Assembly (NCBI GenBank): GCA_036571765.1
Contig: BROE01000009.1
Span: 7,389,536 to 7,453,535, forward strand
Reading direction: 5' to 3'
Origin: Plecoglossus altivelis
Lineage: Eukaryota > Chordata > Actinopteri > Osmeriformes > Plecoglossidae
Length of the DNA: 64,000 nt
Part shown: positions 31,401-61,900 of the stretch, piece by piece
Numbering within the stretch: the first letter of the stretch is position 1
Layout: each line of letters starts with the position of its first letter
Program-made: the position numbers and the translations under genes
Notes under the pieces: generated by a model
Told to the model about the DNA's origin: nothing
Database searches by the model: none
The model's input: the letters and a program-made list of their open reading frames with translations, nothing else

Positions 31401-34400
31401 TAACAGGCAGACAGGAGACAGAATACAGGTAACTGCATACAGTCAGAGAGTCAGTAAGCAGACAGACAGGCAGGCACGCAGGCAGCTTGTATGGTGTTCC
31501 TGGTCCTCTCTAGCCGTGTTGACAGTGTAGTAACCAACCGTTCAGCACGTACCAGTCTTACGATGGACACCAGTTCCTCCTTCTCCGCCTCCTCCTTCTC
31601 CATCCTCATCTCCTCCAGGTCTGCGGTGGGGTCGTACTCCCCCTTCAGACGATGTAAACCTGCAGGAGAATGTATGGGGGGTGCAGGTCTGTGTGAGTGC
31701 ATGCATTTGTATTTGTGCGTGTCTGTTTGCGCTTTGTGTGTACAGCATGTAGGTGTACATGCGTGTTCATCTGTACAAATTTATATATGTGTGAGTGTGT
31801 AGCATATCTGTGCATGTTGATCTGTGCAAAAGCGCATATGTGTGCGTGTGTGTGTGTCTGAGAGACTGTCTGCATTACTCTTGCGGGCCTCAGCCTCCAG
31901 TCCCCTGCGGATGTAGAGGTACCGGGGGCTCTCTGGGCAGAGGGGCAGTAGCAGGGACTGGAGGAGGGCCGGGGCCCCAGACAAACCCAGCAGTAGAGGC
32001 CACATCAAGTCATTTCCCAGGAGGAACTCCAGACCAATCACCTGGGGAGACACAGAGGGAAGGAAATGATTGACGGACCAGTTATTGTCTCAGCTCGACT
32101 CTTGTCCGATTCTAGTTAGGGTGTGTATTTGGGAGAACGCAATGATGTAGTATTTACGTATGAAGCCGCACTAGCACACACAACCACATATTTCCAGTGA
32201 CGAGAGTGCCGTGTGTGAGTGTGTGGTTGAGTGGACGTGTGTTATTACTGTACATGTGTTTATATGCATATACATGTGTGTCACCTGGCTGATGAGGATG
32301 CCAGTGACAATGGCCAGCTGGTGTAATGTCCCCAGGGCTCCTCTGTAAGCCACAGGAGCTATCTCTCCTATGTACATGGGCACCAACCCTGATGACAGGC
32401 CTGCAACACACACACAGACACACACACACACACACACAAAGAAACACACAGGTGCACCCACAAAATAAGCACACATACACACACACGCATAAATGAGAGG
32501 TGAATTTTTGGCCATCTTTTGAATTAAATTCTTCATTTCATTGTAGCCCTGGCAGACGATAATATTGACATTAAACCATTTTTTTTTTCTTAAACACAAT
32601 TACACCTCCCTCCTCTCCCCCAGACCCCCTCACCTCCTCACCACAGTAGAAGCCGCATTAAAACGACCCCACCGCCAACCTCTCCCCTCGCGCTCGTCAG
32701 ACCCCCGCTACCTCAGCTCATCTCACGCACAGTAGGAGAGCCGGCATTACACCTCTCAGCCATGCCGGGGACGCCTAAGACTCCTAATGACCTCCTCCCA
32801 CATTAGAATAGCCATTAGCTACAACCTACCCCTGGACAGGAGCCAGACCGTGCCCCATCACCTCACCAACTGGTAGAAGACGCATTACACGCGCCACGCC
32901 TCCGCCAGAATGAGACTGTTGTACTTTCAACGGCTCCTCACGACAGTAGAAGCGCCATTAATCTGCCTCCCCTCGCCCAGACCGCCTTCACCTGCCCCTC
33001 ACCAGGCAGTGAGAAGATAGATGTAGCTAAAAGACGCTTAACACCGCACCGCCTCCGCGTTGCCTCCAGTACCGCCGCTCAACCTCCTGCACGCAACTGT
33101 AGAGCATTAGACCCGGCACCACTCCCCTCCCTCCAGACTCGGCATCTCCTCAGCCAGCTGTAGAGAGCCCATTCACTGACCCACCCTCCGCCTCAGAGCC
33201 CATTCACTGCTCGCTCACGCACAGTATAAGCCCAGTACCAGCTACACCCCACCCCACCCTCCCCTCCCCCGAACGCCCCCCTCTACTGCCTAACCAAGTG
33301 ACCACAGTAGAAGCCTATTACACCCCACCTCTCCCCGCCGCAGACTCGCTTCATGCATCCGTCACGACACTGTAGAAGCCCATTACAAGTGCCGACCCCC
33401 CTCCGGCAAGTGCCCGCCTGCAGCGCTCCCCTATAGTGTCACACAACAGAGGAATTTAGCCCATGACAGCTCGCCCTGCGATCACCATGATATGAGGCCT
33501 CCAGGTATTGGCCAGTCCCATCAGAAGGCCACCAGCTATTGCCAACACGTTCACCATGAGCATACCCTTCACCCTGGAAAACACACACACAAATAACAAA
33601 CAAGGATCATTCTTTTTTATTGGTGTAATTTGTATCCCTGCTACTCCTTCCCCTTGTCTCCTCAGCCTCTCCGCTGGAGACACCTGCTCACCCCCCTCTC
33701 TCCTCCTCTTCCTCACCTTCCTCTCAAGTCTCCGACAAAGCCCACCAGGAACGAGGACACCATGCCTCCTACAGAGAAGATGGCCACTGACAGGGACCAG
33801 TACATCACCACAGACGAGTGTACTTCATGTTCCTCCACCAGCGAGTTGTTCTCTGATTGGAGGAGAGGCTCCTCTGGTACCAACCCCAGTGCCCGTCCAT
33901 AATGCCTCTCTATGACCTTTAACCCAGAGAAAGTAACAGCTGTCACGAACACAGTCGCTAGGCAATGGTCAGCCACTAGCGAGATTGGCGCTGTTGTTAT
34001 GGTTTCCGAGGAACGTAAAGGTAAGCCTTTTCAGACTATCTTTGCTGAGATGATTGGATGCAGATTATTGACTGAGTGAATGAATGAATGAATGAATGAA
34101 TGAGAAAGTTAATTATTTGATGAATCATGAAATTAAATACGTAATAAATTAACCCATGGGTAATTCATTTGTTTCTGCTGGCTTTTATTCATCATTTTGT
34201 GAGATTGTGTTGTGTGCGTGAGTGTTGATGGATTTGTGTGTGTGTTGATGGATGTGTGTGATGATGGAGGTGTGTGTGTGTGTGTGTGTGTAGGTGTAGG
34301 TGAGTGTAGATGGAGTTGGATGTATGTGTAGATGGAATCGTTTGTATAAAGATGTGAGAGTGTAGAGGACTGTGTGTGGATGGAGTGTGTATATATACAA

Positions 34401-35177
34401 AGGTGTGTATACAGAGGAGTGTGTGTAGATGGAAGTGTGCATACACAGAGGTGTGTGTAGATGGAGGTGTGTATATACAGAGGAGTGTGTATACAGAGGT
34501 GCATGTATACAGAGGAGTGTATGTAGATGGAGCTGTGTGTATACAGAGGAGTGTGTGTAGATGGAGGTGTGTGTGTGCACCTTTTGTGGAGCGTTGATGA
34601 CTCCTAGGCTGTATCCATACTGCAGAGAGCCTAAGACTGCTGTGAATACAGCCAGAGCCAGGGTACCTGTCAGCTGCTACACACATACACACACAAGTTT
34701 GGTTTGCTATTCTAGTGAGAGCAATATGCTCCCATCAAAACAGCATTATCTCAGAAACAGTATCTGTTAACATCAAACAAAAACAGACATCTCTGATCTT
34801 GCAATATCTTCTTTTTTTTATTGAAAGCCAACAAACATCCTCATTTACGCTCGCCAGACTAACTTTGTACAGCAGTCTTGCCTCAAATGTCACTGTACAG
34901 TACGGCAGGGCATTTTAATGAGGCTATGCAGACAGACAGACAGAGAGACAGACAGACAGACAGACAGAGACAGACGATCATTTTCTAGGAAAAATACACG
35001 CATACCTGACAAAAACCAGCGGCTGCTTTCACACTCTATCAGATGAGATACAAACAGAAGTAAACAACATCTTGATGTTGATTTAATCAAGGAGTTGGAT
35101 ACTTTCTCTCCTGTGATAGTGTTAGAAGGTGTGTGTATGTGCGTGAATGGAGAAATCTTTACCTTTCCTGACTCCAT
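28236..35177 (-). CDS. slc2a2: slc2a2: facilitative glucose transporter GLUT2 (12 coding exons)
   Basis: Encodes a major-facilitator sugar uniporter of about 505 residues with 12 predicted helices, expected in the plasma membrane (GLUT2 serves liver, pancreatic islet and gut in vertebrates). Twelve minus-strand exons join in frame with GT-AG borders, except the damaged end of exon 4. Family signatures: GVINAPQK (helix 1), GRR/GR loops, PESPRYLY after helix 6, QQLSGIN (helix 7), [10 protein letters not shown] (helix 10) and [13 protein letters not shown] (after helix 12). GLUT2-type features are the long first exofacial loop with an NNS glycosylation site, [20 protein letters not shown] and the [10 protein letters not shown] tail. 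GLUT4 was considered because the tail ends STELENL, but no FQQI or dileucine signal is present and synteny with eif5a2 and tnik points to slc2a2. Helix 7 carries HLS where mammalian GLUT2 has HVA. Confidence 0.9.
28636..28839 (-). CDS. slc2a2: slc2a2 coding exon 11 (helices 9-11)
   Basis: Sixty-eight codons, [11 protein letters not shown] to GMTFPYIE. Contains [10 protein letters not shown] and QGPRPAA, nearly invariant in GLUT proteins. Acceptor TCCCAG, donor GTATAC. Confidence 0.95.
29180..29281 (-). CDS. slc2a2: slc2a2 coding exon 10 (helices 8-9)
   Basis: Thirty-four codons, [12 protein letters not shown] to SVGLIYL, with the second-half GRR motif. Acceptor TCTCAG, donor GTAAGC. Confidence 0.95.
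29282..30829 (-). other. slc2a2: slc2a2 intron 9
   Basis: Contains GA-rich tracts next to exon 10, a long GT-rich region at 30627-30830 next to exon 9, and no other recognised feature. Confidence 0.6.
30830..30934 (-). CDS. slc2a2: slc2a2 coding exon 9 (helices 7-8)
   Basis: Thirty-five codons, [13 protein letters not shown] to VFTMVS, matching the FYYST and YATIG(V)G signatures. Donor GTAAGT. Confidence 0.95.
31234..31314 (-). CDS. slc2a2: slc2a2 coding exon 8 (helix 7)
   Basis: Twenty-seven codons, [10 protein letters not shown] to QQLSGINA. The helix-7 selectivity tripeptide position reads HLS (in [13 protein letters not shown]). Acceptor TTTCAG, donor GTGAGT. Confidence 0.95.
31553..31659 (-). 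CDS. slc2a2: slc2a2 coding exon 7 (cytoplasmic loop)
   Basis: Two bases plus 35 codons, (S)[10 protein letters not shown] to VSIVRL. The highly charged [13 protein letters not shown] segment corresponds to the central intracellular helices. Donor GTACGT. Confidence 0.93.
31879..32041 (-). CDS. slc2a2: slc2a2 coding exon 6 (helix 6, PESPR)
   Basis: Fifty-four codons plus one base, [10 protein letters not shown] to EAEARK, with the PESPRYLY motif at the start of the large cytoplasmic loop. Acceptor CCCCAG, donor GTAATG. Confidence 0.94.
32285..32400 (-). CDS. slc2a2: slc2a2 coding exon 5 (helices 4-5)
   Basis: Two bases plus 38 codons, (G)[15 protein letters not shown] to VTGILISQ. Acceptor TTGCAG, donor GTGACA, phase 0 at the end. 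Confidence 0.94.
32590..33455. repeat. Garbled C-rich tandem repeat in slc2a2 intron 4
   Basis: Roughly a dozen units of about 65-70 bases built on CACAGTAGAAGCC, CATTACACC and CTCCCCCAGAC. Units differ by scattered single-base insertions, deletions and substitutions, unlike the cleaner minisatellites elsewhere in the window. The pattern suggests uncorrected long-read sequence over a VNTR. Confidence 0.7.
33459..33573 (-). CDS. slc2a2: slc2a2 coding exon 4 (helices 3; 3' end damaged)
   Basis: Reads (R)[15 protein letters not shown] to AGRAVMG, then meets an in-frame TAA at 33458-33456 where the family has about four more residues (Phe-Tyr-x-Gly) before the splice site. The exon runs here into the garbled repeat tract 32590-33455, so the stop and missing donor are most simply a sequence error. 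The next exon needs one base from this exon (phase 1). The exact 3' border cannot be set. Confidence 0.8.
33717..33916 (-). CDS. slc2a2: slc2a2 coding exon 3 (first exofacial loop, helix 2)
   Basis: Sixty-six codons plus two bases, [10 protein letters not shown] to GFVGDLRG. It includes the long extracellular loop with NNS, a probable N-glycosylation site, and [12 protein letters not shown] of helix 2. Donor GTGAGG, phase 2. Confidence 0.93.
34581..34676 (-). CDS. slc2a2: slc2a2 coding exon 2 (helix 1)
   Basis: Thirty-two codons from [10 protein letters not shown] to GVINAPQK. Phase 0 at both ends; the donor GTGCAC leads straight into a GT-rich tract. Confidence 0.92.
35163..35177 (-). CDS. 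slc2a2: slc2a2 coding exon 1
   Basis: Five codons, MESGK, then donor GTAAAG in phase 0. An in-frame TGA lies seven codons upstream, which fixes this as the first ATG. A very short first coding exon is usual for GLUT1/GLUT2-type genes. Confidence 0.8.
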
Positions 35178-36261
35178 GCTGGGTTCAGAGTTTCAACTCC
35201 TTACAGGACACAGGACTTGCTGCGGCCCCACTACATGGTGAGATAACACACACGCACAGCACACACACGCACAGCACACATCTCCGGGTAATGATCAATC
35301 CCTAGGTATCACGCTGTGTTCACGCTCTCCTTTGCAGTCTCTCCAATCTCTCCGGTCTCCCAGCTCCTCTCTCCTTGCCCTGCTGTGTCCAGCTAATCTA
35401 TCCATTGGCTCTCTCTCTCTCTCAGACCCATTTTTCAGATCCTCTCTCTTTTTATGCGTTCCTTATCACCTTTTATCTCTCTAATGCATCTACTCTCTCC
35501 AGCAATACTCTCTAGGAATCGGCAGCTTTCTCCAAACCACAGCAAATCCTTCTACTTGATGTGTTTTCAATGTTCAGCAATGATGCAGTGTACAGTGAAG
35601 GTACAAACTTGACAGATTTGACATCTCTTATGAAAGCAACCGTGCGATCATAGAAAGCGTGTGTGAGTTGGACTGTGTTGGGGTATTAGGGAAGGAGTTA
35701 ATGATATACCATTGATCAGGACAAAGTCTGAGGGTCGCTGTATCTATGCTGATACAGAAACACAGTAACACTCTTCTCCACACACGCACGCACGCACACG
35801 CACACACACGCGCGCACACACGCGCGCACACACGCACACACACACACACCAGTACACAGAAAAACAGAATGTAGATCACATGAACAACCAAACTAAGGTA
35901 TGTGGATACACACACACACAAATCTGATTACACCATGACAGAATGATGTTCTAGTTTTATTTTAATTTTATTACTCTCTTACATCTTTTTTACAAAACAA
36001 ATAAAACCCCAAACTAAACATAAGTCATGAACTTTTTATTCTAAACAATATGATTTAAAAACAGTGTTATGTTACGTTCTCAGAGAGAAGTCCTCTGTGT
36101 ATGCGAGGACTAACTCTCTTCAGAAGAAAACAAGTGAAAACAAAATGAAGGGATGGAGAGGTGAGGAGAGCGGCCTTGTATCCACCAACTCAAACACTAA
36201 GTTTACACACACACTCTCTCACTCTCTGTCTCACACACACACACACACACTCTCTCTCTCA

Positions 36262-36303
<42 letters not shown>

Positions 36304-38111
36304 GCGTCTCTCTCTCACTCACTCACTCACTCATTCACTCACTCACTGGGAAGACAGTAGTTTAATCAGCACAGCTCTTTATTGCTTTAACCCTGACAGA
36401 CTCCTGTCCCCCTAAAACAAAATAAGACTGCTAATTAAACTTAATTAAAGTGGCCAAAAAGTATTCAAGTAATAACAATCATTTCCAATTTCTGGTTAAC
36501 AAAATTGTGACATGATTGTATAGACATGGCTGTAAAAATAACTTGTTTATTTAAGTAATACCCTATAAACTAAAAGCTATATTCAGACAGTGATAGTGGT
36601 TTAGAGGAGAAACATTACATATACAGTATACACCATTTTTGAGTGTCAAACACAGTCACCTATAATCTGTGCCTTCCAGACCCCAACCTTCATAACCACC
36701 ACATAATCCACCCTACACCAGCAGCAAAACACACCATTTCCCACAATTTAGCTTTGCACTGCAATCTGTGAGTAGATCTCCGACAGAATATATCGTGATT
36801 GTGAATAATCATCATAATGCAACTACCCTATCAATGTTTTCTTCAAAGAAACCGAAAAACATATTTCAATAAAGTCATCTTAAAGTGAAAGTTAACTTCA
36901 TGTGGTTAAAGTATTAACATCAAATCATAATCCAAAGAAAATGTCAATTGAAAATAGGCAATGATAATAAATTGGCCGCTGTTTTATGTTAGCTTACATC
37001 ATGCTAGGCACTGTACAAACAGTTACGACTCAATCCAAAAAGAATTTCAATCAGAGGAGAAAGACATTGACTCAAATTGGGTGCCAGAACTTCTCACAAT
37101 GATTCTTTACACAGACAAACATACTTCTTTAACAGTTGATTCTTATTTGATTATTTCGTGTATGGATTCTTTTCTCTCTGGCATTTCAGCATGGAGTCAA
37201 ACAGACATACAGACAGGGAGGTAACTGGGTAGACAAACGGATCGACAGATACTTCTGATTCAGATACGAGACTGTGCTGTACATGTCATCATCCAGCCTG
37301 AAATGTCAACCCAACTCAACATCTTAGTACTTAGTAAGAAAGAAAACATTTCCAAAAACAGAAAGAAACTCTGCTAGCTTTGTTTAGTATTACAGTATAT
37401 CTGATGCAGCACCTTCAGAAGTGAAAGACTTGAGGAGGAGGAGAGGGAGGTGACATAGGAGGCCAGCATGGTGGAGGGGACCTGACTTTAAAGTGACACA
37501 GGCATTACTTTGGCCCATGGATGAAGAAGGACAGAAGGACAGGAGGACAGGGGGACAGGGGGACAGAGGGAAGAAGAAACAGGTCGCATACGATTCAAAT
37601 GGGTCGACCAGGCTGAGAGAGACAGGGGGCTCATAAGGGTGAGAGTTAGAGAGACAGAGTGAGTAAGAAAGAGAGTAAGATAGAGAGTAAGGGAGAGAGT
37701 ACGAGAGACAGAGCGAGCAAGAGAGAGCGTAAGAGACGCAGAGAGAGCGTAAGGGCGAGACTAAGAGAGAGAGAGTAAGTGAGAGAGTGAGTGAGAGAGA
37801 GAGAGTAAGAGAGAATGAGTAAGAGAGAGAGAGGACAAGGGACAGGGAGATCGGGGGAGCAGTGTGGTTCATTTCTAAAGAGGTTCAACAGTTGCAGTGT
37901 TTTCAAGAGGTTCCATCCCTGTGGCCCTCCTGGTCTCCTTTAGCTCCACAGCAACTTTCAAGTGCCTGCTAGGATATCTGTGTTCACCATCTTGTACAGT
38001 GTTTCAACAGCCACTGCAGTAGTTGTCGTACCAGCCCCAGGCTATTTTTATTGGTGCCTCAGTTTCAGATGGAACGTTGGGTTGACCAGTAGGAAGGGAG
38101 TGGGAGGAGCT
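35178..38111. other. Intergenic region between tnik and slc2a2
   Basis: Holds CA/CG-rich tract at 35780-35910, a (CA)n(CT)n compound microsatellite at 36206-36350 and a GAGAGTAA-type repeat at 37620-37850. Minus-strand AATAAA at 38052-38047, 60 bases past the tnik stop codon, is a candidate polyadenylation signal. The slc2a2 promoter is presumably just above 35177 but no element is recognisable. Confidence 0.5.
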
Positions 38112-57615
<19,504 letters not shown>

Positions 57616-58871
57616 CTAAAGAGAAAGACAGAGTAAGAGAGTGAGAAAGAGAGAGAGAAAGAGAGAGAGACAGAGAGGAAAAATGCTAAACAGCCAGAGA
57701 CATAAAGCTAAAACAATTTTGGCAGTATATGGACGACAGTGGGTAACAGTAGAGCAAGAGCAGAGTACTGGGTTAAGGTGCAGCCCAGAAGAGGCCGAGG
57801 GCAAGGGAGGGCAGGGCAGGGCAGGGCAGGGCAGGGCAGGGCAGGGCAGGTGAGGGAGGGAGGGGCAGCAGGGGAGGCAGGGGAGGCCCAGGCGGCGCAG
57901 AGCAGCAGCAGGGTTTTAGCCCTCAAGCTGGGCATCTGTTGCCTTGATTAGCTAATAAAGCTAACAAGGCTAACAGCGCTAAGATACCCTCAGTAGAGTG
58001 TTACACCTGACTTGCCAATACCGAATAGGCTAATCCCCAACTCCTCCAGCATGGATTAGCTCCAAACAAACTCACGCACACACACATATAAGCTTTCGAA
58101 CCCTTACACAGCAAAACAAACACAAGGATCATTTGAATGCTGCTTCCTCATCATATGGGCTGATTCGATAACCAGATGGAACATCCTGAGGGTTTGCATC
58201 AACACATTCCATTGAGGGCCTCAGCCAATCAGTGGATTGCATTGCATGAGTTGATTATGTACAGGAAAGGTGTGTGTGTGTGTGTGTGTGTATGTGTGTG
58301 TGTGTGTGTGTGGATTGGGGCAGTGTGTCACAGTCTGCTGAGAGATGTGTGGCAAAGAGAATGGTACAAAGAACTGATGACAGGACACACACACACACAA
58401 CAAGAAACACCACGATGACCCTGCTTCCTGTCACATGATCTGTACACCACAACAGAAACTGATCTATACAATTGCTGACTATCACACTGACTCCACAAAC
58501 CACAGTCAGACACACATACATAAAAATAGACACACACATACAGGCGCACACACACATTTCTTGTGGAGATTTCCTTCAGGATCAGTCTGCCCTAATTCCA
58601 GAAACACAGGGTCTCTTTGTTACAGACTAACAATTGATTTGGCAGCAGCACTGCCAGTTCTGGACCTGAAACTCTCTAATCATTTACACATACTCTCTCT
58701 CACAGACACACACAGCATGTGCCACATACACATGCCCACATCAGCTAATACCTAAAACATAAATATAGATTTAGTACACAGCAGCATCAGTCCTTTAATG
58801 CTTATGTGTCTGTCATGGTTTATTTCACGTTCAGTAAAGTGTGAATGAAGAAGTGCTGTCTCACTGACAGA

Positions 58872-58955
58872 CTGCTGGTAGAGAGGCAGAAATGCATTGA
58901 GGAGCAGAAAGAACAGAGGAGGAGGCTGGAGGAGGTAGTGAACTGTCTCTCTCTC
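58872..58955 (+). pseudogene. Inverted copy of a tnik exon-intron boundary
   Basis: On the plus strand this reads [20 protein letters not shown], nearly identical to the end of the minus-strand coiled-coil exon at 52563-52752, and continues through its splice donor into the same intron sequence (GTAGTGAACTGTCTCTC against GTAGGGAACTGTCTCTC). About 84 bases are shared with about three mismatches (source 52543-52626). Since intron sequence is included, it was copied from DNA, not mRNA. Confidence 0.88.
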
Positions 58956-59504
58956 GAGTCTTTATTCTATTCTATACATCCTTTCACTGTTCAGTTGACT
59001 GGCTGGCTGGCCAACCGGCTGGCTGTTCTACTGACTGGCTTAATGGCTGGGTGGTTGGCTTATTGGCTAGCAGGCTGACAGTAAGAGCTGCCTCTCTGAC
59101 CTAGATCCAATCATCTCATGCCTGGCAGAATCAACCAGAAACAAAGTTCACAGGGAGCTCTGGAGCTAATACTAACAGCTAACGCTAACAGCTAATGCTA
59201 ACACCTAATGCTAACGTCTAAGGCTAGGTCAACACACCCAGTCCACAGGTCTGTATGAGACTGAAGCTGATTAGGCTGTTGCTGTGCAACTGCTGTGACA
59301 CTTAGAGACCCAGTTATACTACCACTGCTTGGTGATTTACTAATCCCACACCATAATCTTAATGCACACATTTGATCCCTCTAGCAAATAAACATGGAGT
59401 GTGTGAATCCACACCAGATAGAACACACAGAAATGTGCACACACACACACACACAAGCAGCAAAGCCAGGTGTGTGTGATAGATAAGAGTAAACTGCGAT
59501 CATT

Positions 59505-59540
59505 CCTCTCAGATGGGCCAGTTTGGGCCCATCTGAGAGG
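59505..59540. repeat. Perfect 15-bp inverted repeat with 6-nt loop
   Basis: 59505-59519 (CCTCTCAGATGGGCC) and 59526-59540 are exact reverse complements. Confidence 0.93.
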
Positions 59541-60168
59541 GTTGGAGTGTGTGTGTGTGTTTCCCATGGGCCCTGGAAGCTTGACCTCTCTAGACACCAC
59601 AACATTCCTCTCCTCAACATTCTAGGCTTCTAGTCCTCTGATCCAGGATCAGGTCAGTCTCATTCTGCTGCTTTTATCCTGCAGGGTCTAAACTGACCTC
59701 AGGCCAGTCTTTATTGGAAACATCAACTCTAGGAAAAACGGGCTCCAGCTACAGAAAGCCTGAAAAGGAAAATGTGTTTGACACACACAAAGGTTTTATC
59801 ATGCTACTCTGTGCTCCAGGCCGCAGAAGTAAACATCTCTTCATCACTATCACTGCTTCAGTCAAGCACATCTACAATGCACTGCTGTAGACCTGCACTG
59901 CTATACCCACAAACTATTCACTGCTGCACTATGGATGGTGTGTGTGTGTGTGTGTCTGTCTTGGCTTGCCAAGTCGATTATATAGCTCCTCTCAAGCACA
60001 TTTACTATGCAAGACACTTCCTGTTGTAGCCTAGCAACAGTCCTGACCAGCAGGGGTACAGTGGCCAACACACACACAGAGAAAAGGGAACTATTGTACT
60101 GCTGTTTCTGAGGGGGCCTGGGTTGGGGGACAGGAGGGTGGGGGGTTAAGGGGTGAGGGTAACTGGGG

Positions 60169-60170
<2 letters not shown>

Positions 60171-60210
<40 letters not shown>
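60171..60210. repeat. (GT)n microsatellite
   Basis: Uninterrupted run of GT dinucleotides; a matching (CA)n run lies at about 60313-60342. Confidence 0.95.
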
Positions 60211-60212
<2 letters not shown>

Positions 60213-60307
60213 GGGGGGAAGACTGTCTTTGGTGCCAACACGCCAAGATCAACCCAACATTATCTGATGCTTTGTCTGTGACACTGACACACTCAAACAC
60301 TGCAAAA

Positions 60308-60342
<35 letters not shown>

Positions 60343-60890
60343 ACTCAGGTCCAAACTGCTATCAGAAGACCCTTGGGGCCAGTAAATGGGTCACACCCTA
60401 ATCCTAATCCATACCATCATGGTAATCTACACATACACACACACACACACTTACCCTGGCAGAAACACACACGCGCATGCAGACCCACACAAGCAGACAC
60501 ACGTGCACAGACACAAATGCGTGGACACACACAGACACTATCTGTATAGTCATCTCCTGTAGGCCTCCAGTTGCAACACCACAGTAGTCAGTTGCATTCG
60601 GGCGGGCATTCAGACAAACACATTTGATGATGGAAAAACTCCTGAAAACACAGCACTGGGAATACTAGTGGCAGTTGAACACGCACACAAACCTCATTAC
60701 ACCACAAGCATCTAAAATTACCCTATTACCCTCTGTGCCAACACAAACACACAGCCCCGCAGAAACACACACGCACACACTGCAGTGGAGTCAGTGAGGC
60801 GGTAAATACAAGTGACAAAGGCCCCCATTCCAATCTCCCACTTCTGAGGAAATATAAAGCCAGCCCCAGGCTATACTCTCTCATCCAGAT

Positions 60891-60925
<35 letters not shown>

Positions 60926-61619
60926 AACAAGATAACATAGAGGAGTACTGGACTAGCTATTGATGAGGGTTTGCAGAAATAACCCATGATGACACTGACC
61001 AATCAACGTCAAGATCCTACCAGACACATGGCCAATCCTTGGTCTTCATTTACATTAGCGTCACAAACAGATTCATAAACAGGCACACAGTCTCCTCGAA
61101 GCATAATCTCAATCACTGTCAAAGTTGCTCGCCTACACAAGACACACTTGAAAACTGTTTAAAAAGGACTTAGGAATTACCAGTAGTACAAAAGCAAATA
61201 TGTTGTGTTTACTCCCGCAAGCAGCCAGGTCTTTGCTCCCCTCTAACAGAAGGATCCATATCTTGTTACTGGCCAGCCTTTGTCCGGCTTCACTACAGGG
61301 ACCAACAAAGGCCAAATGATAAGAAATGTGATTACCACACGCTAAAAGAATTAATGATACTGGAAGTGTGCACATGTGTATGGGAGTGTGTGGGGGCTCT
61401 AGTGTGTATGTGTGTGTGTTTGCAAATGTGTGTTTGTGTGTGTGTCAGCCAGAGATCACCTCTTTTTGGCCTGGTAAGGAGTACTAACCCACTCATGCTG
61501 ACTGTGAGGACCTGAACACACACACCAGTGTGTGTGAAAACTTGGCTGCTGCACTGCTGTATGATAGGATCTCACAGGGGGGCAAATCTTTTTACCCCTG
61601 ACCCCCGCCCCCCCCCACC

Positions 61620-61900
61620 CCACACACACACACACATTCACATAGACACACACATACAAATGCATACACATGCAAATACACATGCATGCACCCACGCACG
61701 CTTGTGCACGTACACACACACACCCAGCCCCTCACACACACACACGCATGGACGCACACGCATACACTCACTCTACACACACATACTCATATTACACATA
61801 CACAATACACATTCACTACACACCACACACACACACTCGGGGTCTTCTGGCTCTTCTACACACACACCTACATGCATACACCTACATAACTCTTGCCCTC
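61620..61900. repeat. CA-rich simple sequence
   Basis: Interrupted CA, CGCA, CATA tracts. Frames through it are His/Thr repeats without meaning. Confidence 0.9.

Noticed and set aside
34133..34580. His/Thr/Tyr-rich minus-strand frames
   Set aside because: Produced by a CACA/CTCTGTATAC repeat in slc2a2 intron 2.
28236..35177. Assignment of the transporter to slc2a4 (GLUT4)
   Set aside because: The C-terminal STELENL resembles GLUT4, but the long glycosylated loop, FSWMSYVSM and the flanking genes fit GLUT2, and the GLUT4 sorting motifs are absent.
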